Of a DNA stretch of 12,653 nucleotides, positions 1 to 5,258 are shown piece after piece. The translations under genes and the position numbers were made by a program. Source of the DNA: Sedimentisphaerales bacterium (GTDB lineage: Bacteria; Planctomycetota; Phycisphaerae; Sedimentisphaerales; SG8-4). The number at the start of each line of letters is the position of its first letter. Within the stretch, counting starts at the first letter, position 1. The stretch spans positions 1 to 12,653 of the forward strand of contig JAFGCA010000565.1 in assembly GCA_016932895.1 (NCBI GenBank). Reading direction: 5' to 3'. The notes under the pieces are model-generated. The model had not been told where the DNA came from and did no database searches. It saw only the letters and a program-made list of their open reading frames with translations.

Positions 1-82
1 AACCGAAGTACGCATCGCAGCCGGCAACGATCGCTGCCTCCGCCAGCGCCTCATTGCCACACATCAACATCCGTCCGCTCAC
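1..82 (-). CDS. 2-oxoacid:ferredoxin oxidoreductase alpha subunit (VorB/KorA type), 5' fragment
   Basis: Only the first 27 codons are present; the gene runs off the left edge. The reading is V-S-G-R-M-L-M followed by CGNEALAEAAIVAGCDAYFG. The G-N-E-A-x-A-E-x-A-x-x-A-G-C-x-x-Y-F-G pattern is the N-terminal signature of the alpha subunit of 2-oxoacid:ferredoxin oxidoreductases (KorA, VorB), which oxidise branched 2-oxoacids or 2-oxoglutarate to acyl-CoA while reducing ferredoxin in the cytoplasm. The GTG at 82-80 overlaps the TGA of the ferredoxin-subunit gene by 4 nt (GTGA), implying translational coupling, and GGAG lies 5 nt upstream. An ATG four codons in is an alternative start but lacks a well-spaced ribosome site. 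The substrate (2-oxoisovalerate or 2-oxoglutarate) cannot be decided from so little sequence. Confidence 0.75.
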   Translation of the reverse strand, partial: MSGRMLMCGNEALAEAAIVAGCDAYFG

Positions 83-357
83 GCTTTCTCCTCGATCACT
101 TGCGGCGCGCGTTTCTTCCCTTCCCTGGCGACGATGCGAATCTTGTCCGCTTCTTCCCAGTAGACCTCGATCACGCCTTCCGGGCAGACGATCGCGCATT
201 GGCCGCAGCCGGTGCAGTCGATATTCCGGGCCTGTGCGGGGAAATAGCCGCTCTTGTTGGATTCCGTCGAGACAACGATGCTGCCCTTGGGACAGACGGT
301 CACGCAAAGGCCGCAACCCTTGCACCGCTCGGCATCGATGACGATCTTACCTGCCAT
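79..357 (-). CDS. 4Fe-4S ferredoxin subunit of a 2-oxoacid:ferredoxin oxidoreductase (delta subunit)
   Basis: A 92-residue protein with two complete C-x2-C-x2-C-x3-C-P cluster motifs: C12, C15, C18, C22 and C48, C51, C54, C58. This is a bacterial 2[4Fe-4S] ferredoxin domain. The length, the spacer of about 25 residues between clusters and the basic/acidic C-terminal tail fit the small electron-transfer subunit (KorD/VorD type) that carries electrons from the thiamine-diphosphate catalytic core to free ferredoxin. The next gene downstream, overlapping by 4 nt, is the alpha subunit, which is the usual delta-alpha-beta-gamma order. The ATG at 357 is preceded by AAGG at about 9 nt. A promoter-like sequence lies at 440-468. 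A stand-alone ferredoxin is less likely because of the coupled alpha subunit. Confidence 0.9.
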   Translation of the reverse strand: MAGKIVIDAERCKGCGLCVTVCPKGSIVVSTESNKSGYFPAQARNIDCTGCGQCAIVCPEGVIEVYWEEADKIRIVAREGKKRAPQVIEEKA

Positions 358-439
358 TAGTAACGTCCTTCGCTGTCCATCCTTCGCCCGCCCCCCGGCC
401 AGCCAACGCCGCCGGCGGCTCCCTCCTCTCTACTACTCA

Positions 440-468
440 ATGCTACCGCCCCGGTTCGACCCTGTAAA
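440..468 (-). promoter_or_regulatory. Putative sigma70-type promoter for the ferredoxin/oxidoreductase operon
   Basis: On the minus strand TTTACA (463-468) is separated by 17 nt from TAGCAT (440-445), matching the -35 and -10 consensus at 5/6 and 4/6. It would give a leader of about 75 nt before the ATG at 357. That leader contains the perfect palindrome GCCGCCGGCGGC (408-419). This is a pattern match only. Confidence 0.4.
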
Positions 469-565
469 CTACAAAAATCCCCCCTCGATCGGCGTGTCCG
501 GCCTCCAGACGGAACCGAATCCCGCCGCCGGCCCCGGGAAGGTGGCGAAATCTCAATTGCTTCGG

Positions 566-682
566 TCAACTTCGGTAGGCATCCTTGCGATGTCTCACTC
601 GCACGATCTGAATGCGGATGGCGCTGCGGTAAACTTCGTAGAGGACGCGATAATTACCGACACGCATTCGGTAGGTAGCCAT
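566..682 (-). pseudogene. RelE/ParE-family toxin remnant (C-terminal half only)
   Basis: A 38-codon reading frame, ATG at 682-680 and TGA at 568-566. It contains YRMRVGNYRVLYEVYRS and ends IVRVRHRKDAYRS. The pattern R-x-R-V-G-x-Y-R-V-x-Y-E ... V-R-x-x-H-R-K-D-x-Y is the C-terminal beta-sheet half of RelE/ParE-superfamily toxins, which cleave mRNA at the ribosome (RelE) or poison gyrase (ParE). Full-length members have about 85-95 residues and an N-terminal helical hairpin; here that half (about 45-50 residues) is missing and the remnant begins inside the 3' end of the antitoxin gene. The layout looks like an internal deletion that joined the antitoxin tail to the toxin C-terminus. It is probably inactive. 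The ATG is likely an internal codon, not an evolved start. Confidence 0.7.
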
Positions 683-869
683 TGCGTTTCAGATCTGCGA
701 CGAGGTCCTCATGCGAAATCGCAGGCTCTTCCCTGCGTTCTGCCAGCACGGCCAAATCCGCGACATCTTCCATGAGCTCTTCATATTCCTGAATGGACAG
801 AATGACGCCTTTCCTCTTGCGGTCCGTGTCCGTGATATACTCAGGTTTGATCGTAGGCATCGGCTCCAT
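654..869 (-). CDS. Phd/YefM-like type II antitoxin
   Basis: A 71-residue protein (68 if translation starts at the second ATG, 860-858). It has a short N-terminal segment (KPEYITD, then a basic KRK) followed by VILSIQEYEELMEDVADLA and a charged C-terminal half. The I-L-S-x-x-E-Y-E-E-L-x-E-D-x-x-D-L-A pattern is characteristic of Phd/YefM-related antitoxins: the N-terminal part dimerises and binds the operator, the C-terminal part wraps around the toxin. Directly downstream and overlapping by 29 nt is a RelE-type remnant, the expected partner. The last residues (about PNACR) may be read-through into former toxin sequence after the deletion. Ribosome-site support is weak for both starts. The protein may still act as a repressor or neutralise related toxins elsewhere; that is inference. 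Confidence 0.72.
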   Translation of the reverse strand: MEPMPTIKPEYITDTDRKRKGVILSIQEYEELMEDVADLAVLAERREEPAISHEDLVADLKRNGYLPNACR

Positions 870-922
870 AGCACGCTCACTTACCGTTGCGACTCATTCA
901 TTGTCGTTGCCACCTGCACACC

Positions 923-950
923 ATTGTAGCAGTGACGCCCCCAAGAACAA
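923..950 (-). promoter_or_regulatory. Putative promoter of the antitoxin gene
   Basis: On the minus strand TTGTTC (945-950), a 16-nt spacer, then TACAAT (923-928), about 54 nt upstream of the antitoxin ATG at 869. The -10 matches 5/6 and the -35 only 3/6. Otherwise the stretch 870-1088, between the antitoxin and the distal end of the CRISPR array, shows no credible gene, terminator or repeat. Confidence 0.3.
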
Positions 951-1088
951 GACCCATCCACCCGACCGCGTCCCATTTCTCCCGGCCTCGACGAAACGCT
1001 CGATCGCAGCCCCGGCGCAGCCAACACGGTTTGCCACCCCTCGAACCTCTTGCTAACGCCTGTCCCAAGGACTGGCCCGAGAGCTCTC

Positions 1089-1519
1089 GCTGTGATCACC
1101 CCGCAAAACCAGGGTTGCTTCAGCGTTGAAAGCCTTCTTCCACGGCCTTACTTAGCTGTAATCACCCCGCAAAACCAGGGTTGCTTCAGCCGATTACATG
1201 CGTGGTATTGCCAGCGAGCGCTGTAATCACCCCGCAAAACCAGGGTTGCTTCAGCCGCCAGCAGTACCTACGGACTGGAAGCCATGCTGTAATCACCCCG
1301 CAAAACCAGGGTTGCTTCAGCACCGCGGCATCATCGACCGGGCGGTAAGTTGCTGTAATCACCCCGCAAAACCAGGGTTGCTTCAGCTTGGTCAGGGACG
1401 ACCAGCCGCCGCGATAGGCTGTAATCACCCCGCAAAACCAGGGTTGCTTCAGCCGCCAGAGCAGTAGGGGTCCGTTGACAACTGCTGTAATCACCCCGCA
1501 AAACCAGGGTTGCTTCAGC
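1089..1519 (-). CRISPR. Type VI-B-like CRISPR array, 7 repeats and 6 spacers
   Basis: Seven 36-nt repeats lie at 1089-1124, 1155-1190, 1220-1255, 1286-1321, 1352-1387, 1418-1453 and 1484-1519. Spacers are 30 nt except the second (1191-1219), which is 29 nt. In the sense of the cas13 gene (minus strand) the repeat begins GCTGAAGCAACCC and ends GGGGTGATTACAGC; GCTG/CAGC and ACCC/GGGT can pair into a two-part stem around a T-rich loop. Six repeats are identical; the one at 1089-1124 carries a single T-to-C change at repeat position 31, which marks it as the oldest, leader-distal copy. Transcription therefore runs from 1519 towards 1089, the same way as cas13, whose stop is 72 bp upstream. From memory, VI-B repeats (for example of PspCas13b and the compact Cas13X/bt effectors) share GGGG..ATTACA.C at the 3' end. 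By VI-B rules each crRNA would be spacer followed by a 3' repeat. Confidence 0.97.
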
Positions 1520-1591
1520 ATATCTCGCGTAAGTTCTTGTCTTCAATATAGTAACAAACAGAACATGCTGAGAAAAGCCGCCCTTTCGCGC
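1520..1591 (-). promoter_or_regulatory. CRISPR leader with putative pre-crRNA promoter
   Basis: The 72 bp between the cas13 stop and the first, canonical repeat are AT-rich compared with the array. On the minus strand TTCTCA (1569-1574), an 18-nt spacer, then TATATT (1545-1550; 5/6 of the -10 consensus) would start transcription near 1538, some 20 nt before the repeat at 1519. The array may thus have its own promoter in addition to read-through from cas13. No terminator (GC hairpin plus T-run) separates cas13 from the array. Confidence 0.45.
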
Positions 1592-3988
1592 TCATTTTTT
1601 CCTTGTGCTTTTCCTTTTCTTTGCAGTATCGAATCCCTCCCTTTTCATAATCTCGCGAAATTCAGCCCACTCGGTAGGCTCAAACTCCAGATGATAATGC
1701 AGCAAGCCGTTGCGAACGTTCTTCAAGACCCTCTTTTCCCCAGGTGCAAAGTCGCTTTGGCTCACGATTTCACAGAATCGAATATATCCCGTAGCCGGGA
1801 TTTGCATGTTCTTCTCTTTGATGGTCTTTTCTTCCAGTTTCAGAGTGGCCGCAATTCCCTCTGCTTGCATGGCAGTGTACTTGTTAATGCCTTCACTGTA
1901 TAGTTCATGATACTGTATCGCCTGGTTATCGGGGAAGAAATGCTTCATCAATCCGCAGAGAAACACTGGATCGTCCATGACGTATAATTTGGGGTAATCC
2001 CTGACGCCAAAACTCAGCCGGAAGGACTCGTGGTCTCTATCTCGCCTCGGAAGCTCAAGGCAAATCGTGTCTCCGGCGTCCGTCGCCTCCCACGATATTC
2101 TCGTTGCGTGTTTTTCCAGATTTCTGTTCAGGCGGACAAGGCAGTCTCGCGCCATCAATACGCACAATCGATCGAGCGCGAGCGTTTCATACAATGCGGC
2201 ATTATCGTTGTGGAAGCGGTTCTTTCTCTCGTCTCGCTCCAGATCGCGCACAAGATAGTAGTCTGTCCCGAGCGGAACGTCGGGACATCCTTTCTTGTGC
2301 AACTCCTCCTCAACCAGTTTTGCGAAACTCTTTCCCGATCCTTTGAAGAATGAATTGCGCAGGAATCCTCTGTACATCATCGGCTGTTGGACAAACGCTC
2401 GCACTTTCTCTTCGTAAGAAGGGCCTTCTTTCTCTTCCCTCGGCACAATTCCGATGTGCCTTTTCAGCTCCTCCGGGTCGTTCTCCACCAGGTGCTCCAA
2501 CCGAGTCAGAACAAGGTTGCACACTTTCACATGAAGCGTATTGAGATTGCGGATACCTTCCACCGATTTCAGAAGTTCTTCTGAGATCAGTCCTCTCCGC
2601 TTCAACTCTTTCATCTCTGCTGCGAATGACTCCAAATCCCTATTGACAAGAAGCTCCAACAATCGATTGTATTGCTCAATTCCAAGAGGCCGCTGGCTTT
2701 CCCAGTTGATGTGTCGAAGTACGTCCCGGGCCTTGCGATGGAGCTGTGCCTCGGCTGATTCCGCTTTCTTCGTCTGCCACTTCTTCCTTATATGGTCAAG
2801 TCTGCTCTTCAGCTCTCTGACTTCGTCCGGTGTTTCTATCCCGCTCGCTACCCGCACAAACTCGGGAAGCCCTCGAACAAGCCGTTCGTCGTCGTCGCGT
2901 GCCACCTTGTTTGTGTGGTCTGCAAAGCGTCCCTGGATTCGCCGAACGTACCCCTCGATTCCCGCGACGGCCTTCTCCGCCTTTCCCTGGAGACACAAGA
3001 GAACGAGGTATTTCAATTCATTGACACCAACCTTGCAGTGGTGAATATCCTCTTCCTTCTTTGCGGTTTGCAGAATCACCGTGTTATGAGTGATGTAGTA
3101 GGGCCGCTCTGGGTCGTCCTCTGTGAATACGACCTTAACCTTGGCCTTCGGTGGATACGGGCGGTATTCTCCCTCGCCCTCCGCCACCGCGTTTGTTTCC
3201 ATTCGGACGACCTCTTTTCGCCCGACAGACAACGTGTGGTTCCGCAGTCGTGCAGGCACAAAGCTCTCAAGATATCTCAAGGCGAGATTAATGAACTTAT
3301 CTTTCTTGCGTTCCGGATGCCCGTCTTTATCGCACTGGTCTTTGTTATGACGATAGTATTGCGACGGTGCCCGCGACAGATATCCGAGGATATCCCGGAA
3401 CAGAACTGCGTTCGAATCGCTCGCGCGTATGGAGTAGCTGTCCCGAAGGCAATACTTCGAAAACATCTGTCGCGTGGCGCCGTATTCACCCTCGGTTTTT
3501 TTGAACCCTGGAATACGGCCCATGAGTCGATTGAGAATGCGCCGTTCGACAAAGAAGGAACAGAAGAACACCACCCCGGCTGCGGTAATCCGCCCGTGCG
3601 GTTCGAACAGCGCGGGAGTCTCAATGTCCGTTTCTGTGCTCAGGTGCTTTCTCTGCTCGAAGATGGCCCTCTCATACGCCTTTTCCATTATCTTTCTGAG
3701 GTCATCGTCAGGATCAAAACCAAGGCATGTGTTGTCATGGCAATAATGAGAGAAGTAGCACCGGATTTTCCGCAGCCGCTGCCTAACGTCACTTTTCTTT
3801 ATGAGGCCGCGAGTCTCTTCATCAAACCAGTCTCGCCGAGTGGCCTTCTCGTATCGTAGGAGCGATTCAGAAAACAGCTTCGGCCTTTCGTTGTAATTAT
3901 CCCAGGCCCTGTTGGCCCCGATGGCAAAACACCATTTGCCGGCTCCCTGATAGCGGTCGATGGAATATAGACCTTGTTCTTTCTCCAT
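1592..3988 (-). CDS. cas13: Compact Cas13 RNA-guided RNA nuclease (type VI-B-like, Cas13bt/Cas13X-Y class)
   Basis: A 798-residue protein directly upstream of a co-directional CRISPR array. Two HEPN RNase motifs (R-x4-H) sit near the ends: R76-C-Y-F-S-H81 within RCYFSHYCHD, and R759-N-G-L-L-H764 near the C-terminus. One HEPN motif near residue 80 and one about 35 residues before the end is the Cas13b/Cas13bt layout; Cas13a, c and d have more internal motifs. Classical Cas13b has about 1100-1200 residues, so this belongs to the compact group of roughly 770-800 residues. Known members process their own crRNA and, when paired with target RNA, cleave it and bystander RNA. The middle (about 220-480) is highly charged and probably helical/linker with RNA-binding surfaces; the tail KKRKSTRKK is strongly basic. 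GGAGG lies 8 nt before the ATG. The second residue of the first motif is Cys where Asn, His or Lys is usual. Base composition is lower in GC than the neighbours. Subtype assignment rests on motif placement and repeat similarity, not on an alignment. Confidence 0.93.
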   Translation of the reverse strand: MEKEQGLYSIDRYQGAGKWCFAIGANRAWDNYNERPKLFSESLLRYEKATRRDWFDEETRGLIKKSDVRQRLRKIRCYFSHYCHDNTCLGFDPDDDLRKIMEKAYERAIFEQRKHLSTETDIETPALFEPHGRITAAGVVFFCSFFVERRILNRLMGRIPGFKKTEGEYGATRQMFSKYCLRDSYSIRASDSNAVLFRDILGYLSRAPSQYYRHNKDQCDKDGHPERKKDKFINLALRYLESFVPARLRNHTLSVGRKEVVRMETNAVAEGEGEYRPYPPKAKVKVVFTEDDPERPYYITHNTVILQTAKKEEDIHHCKVGVNELKYLVLLCLQGKAEKAVAGIEGYVRRIQGRFADHTNKVARDDDERLVRGLPEFVRVASGIETPDEVRELKSRLDHIRKKWQTKKAESAEAQLHRKARDVLRHINWESQRPLGIEQYNRLLELLVNRDLESFAAEMKELKRRGLISEELLKSVEGIRNLNTLHVKVCNLVLTRLEHLVENDPEELKRHIGIVPREEKEGPSYEEKVRAFVQQPMMYRGFLRNSFFKGSGKSFAKLVEEELHKKGCPDVPLGTDYYLVRDLERDERKNRFHNDNAALYETLALDRLCVLMARDCLVRLNRNLEKHATRISWEATDAGDTICLELPRRDRDHESFRLSFGVRDYPKLYVMDDPVFLCGLMKHFFPDNQAIQYHELYSEGINKYTAMQAEGIAATLKLEEKTIKEKNMQIPATGYIRFCEIVSQSDFAPGEKRVLKNVRNGLLHYHLEFEPTEWAEFREIMKREGFDTAKKRKSTRKK

Positions 3989-3996
3989 CTTCGTTT

Positions 3997-4001
3997 CCTC
4001 C
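3997..4001 (-). promoter_or_regulatory. Strong ribosome binding site of cas13
   Basis: GGAGG on the minus strand, 8 nt (AAACGAAG) before the ATG at 3988. It fixes the start of cas13. The upstream small ORF uses the same 8-nt spacing. Confidence 0.75.
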
Positions 4002-4033
4002 AGTGCGATTGCCTCTATGCCTTTTGCGCGGTC

Positions 4034-4156
4034 TCAAGGGTAGAGGACGCACATCTCCAATTCGACTGTTCCGCAATCGTGCGAGTGTAACGATCTTGCA
4101 GGATCCGCGTTTACGTGAATCTCTTCTATGGGCCTATTATTACTTGTGATCGCCAT
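4034..4156 (-). CDS. Small ORF (40 residues) upstream of cas13, unknown function
   Basis: I do not recognise this product. It starts MAITSNNRPIEEIHVNADPA and ends CGTVELEMCVLYP; it has no membrane segment, no signal peptide, two cysteines and mostly polar, acidic character. Its support is positional: GGAG (4165-4168) lies 8 nt before the ATG, the frame is on the cas13 strand, and its stop is 45 nt before the cas13 ATG, so both probably share a transcript. An in-frame extension to 4264 (76 residues) reads as arginine-rich, low-quality sequence and is not favoured. Possibilities are a type VI accessory or regulatory peptide, a translated leader, the remnant of a decayed gene, or a chance ORF. 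It is far smaller than Csx27 or Csx28 and lacks their membrane segments or HEPN motif. Confidence 0.45.
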   Translation of the reverse strand: MAITSNNRPIEEIHVNADPARSLHSHDCGTVELEMCVLYP

Positions 4157-4312
4157 CGTCTTTTCTCCGCCGCGCATGTTGCCCCTCGCCTGGTTCTTGC
4201 GGCTTCGCCGGCCATGGCAGGTTCGGTGGATTCGACGTTTGACACCAAGAATCATCACCCACAATTTCTACTCCGTCTCAGGGCATACAAGCGTCTCATG
4301 GGCCGCTTGTCT

Positions 4313-4341
4313 ATTGTAGGGGCTGGCCGCCGGAAACGCAA
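4313..4341 (-). promoter_or_regulatory. Putative promoter of the small ORF-cas13 transcript
   Basis: On the minus strand TTGCGT (4336-4341), a 17-nt spacer, then TACAAT (4313-4318). The -10 matches 5/6, the -35 only 3/6. It would leave a leader of about 150 nt before the small ORF, containing a 7-bp hairpin (ACAAGCG/CGCTTGT, 4287-4310, 10-nt loop) just after the predicted start. The rest of 4157-4431, between the divergent cas13 and SDR genes, holds no other gene I can support. Confidence 0.35.
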
Positions 4342-4431
4342 GTGGTAATGGGGGTAATTTGAGGTTGTAACGGGACGATGGCGGGTGACGATGGGTTGCG
4401 GGGCGGGGGGATGTGTGTTTTACTGGTGGCC

Positions 4432-5205
4432 ATGACGAGCCGACGATTTGATTTGACGGGAAGGACGGCGCTGGTGACCGGTGCGGGGCGGGGTATTGGC
4501 TTGGCGCTGGCGCGGGGTCTGGCCGAACATGGCGCCGGTGTGGCGCTGGTGGCGCGGACCGCCGGCGAGCTTGAGGCGGGCAAGGCGCGTATCGAAGCTG
4601 AGACCGGCGTGAGAGCGTGGGCGTTTCCGTACGACCTGGCTGAGCTCGACGGCATCGAGGAGCTCTTCGGGAGCGTTCTCGACGCTGCGGGCGGCGTCGA
4701 TATCCTGGTCAACTGCGCCGGGACGACCGTGCGCGAGCCGACCGAGGAGGTCTCGCTGGAGACGTTTAACCGCGTGATGGAGGTGAACCTGACGGCCGCT
4801 CTGCTACTGTCGCAGGCCTTTTGCCGGCACCGCAAGCAGGTGCACAAGCCCGGGCGGATCATCAACATCGGCTCGCTGGCCTGTCACGCGGCCCGTCCGA
4901 CCATTGCGGCCTACGCGTGCAGCAAGATGGGGCTGCTCGGCCTGACCAAGACGCTGGCGGTCGAGTGGGCCCGGTACGATATCAACGTCAACGCGATCGG
5001 CCCCGGTTATATCGCCACCGAGCTGACCGCTCCCCTGCAGGCCGACGCGAAGTTCGATAAGTGGGTGTTGTCGAAAACCCCGCTGGGCCGCTGGGGCCGG
5101 CCGGAGGACCTCGTCGGGGCGGCCGTCCTGCTCGCCTCGCAGGCGGGCGACTTTATCACGGGACAGATCTTCTACGTCGACGGCGGCTGGACCGCGCTCG
5201 TGTAG
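4432..5205 (+). CDS. Short-chain dehydrogenase/reductase (SDR), classical type
   Basis: A 257-residue classical SDR, an NAD(P)-dependent oxidoreductase acting on an alcohol/ketone group in the cytoplasm. All family marks are visible: cofactor motif T16-G-A-G-R-G-I-G23, N94-C-A-G97, catalytic S148 and Y161-A-C-S-K165, then a GPGYIATE segment and the C-terminal FYVDGGW. The sequence resembles FabG-like and gluconate 5-dehydrogenase/sugar-alcohol dehydrogenases (start FDLTGRTALVTGAGRGIG). The ATG at 4432 was chosen because the family starts a few residues before FDLTG; in-frame ATGs at 4378 and 4411 would add an atypical glycine-rich leader. No start has a strong ribosome site. It is 53 bp upstream of an exported hydrolase-like fusion and in line with a Gfo/Idh/MocA gene, which suggests a catabolic operon. 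The substrate is not determinable. Confidence 0.88.
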   Translation: MTSRRFDLTGRTALVTGAGRGIGLALARGLAEHGAGVALVARTAGELEAGKARIEAETGVRAWAFPYDLAELDGIEELFGSVLDAAGGVDILVNCAGTTVREPTEEVSLETFNRVMEVNLTAALLLSQAFCRHRKQVHKPGRIINIGSLACHAARPTIAAYACSKMGLLGLTKTLAVEWARYDINVNAIGPGYIATELTAPLQADAKFDKWVLSKTPLGRWGRPEDLVGAAVLLASQAGDFITGQIFYVDGGWTALV

Positions 5206-5258
5206 ATGTTCCGGTGGCAGATGAGAATCCTCAACGCATGTGTCAGGAGTGAATTCTA

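Noticed and set aside
1186..1521. Open frame encoding a repeated LKQPWFCGVITA peptide
   Set aside because: It is a translation of the CRISPR repeats; 66-nt units (36+30) are a multiple of three and keep the frame open.
2108..2125. A third R-N-x3-H motif in Cas13 (RNLEKH, residues 622-627)
   Set aside because: It fits the pattern by letter, but Cas13 has two HEPN domains and the C-terminal RNGLLH is in the expected place; probably chance.
2792..3859. 355-codon plus-strand ORF
   Set aside because: It lies wholly opposite cas13, has no recognisable domain, and cas13 has clear HEPN motifs and a strong ribosome site.
4012..4046. Weak inverted repeat CCTCTA/TAGAGG between the small ORF and cas13
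   Set aside because: Six base pairs with a 23-nt loop is expected by chance.
4254..4267. Possible anti-repeat (ATCACCCACAA) upstream of cas13, as for a tracrRNA-like RNA
   Set aside because: Only 7 contiguous bases match the repeat, and type VI-B needs no tracrRNA.
4287..4310. Hairpin ACAAGCG/CGCTTGT as a terminator
   Set aside because: Stem of 7 bp with a 10-nt loop and no T-run on either side.
4378..4431. Upstream in-frame extension of the SDR gene
   Set aside because: The added residues are atypical for SDRs, and the family begins just before FDLTGRTALVTG.
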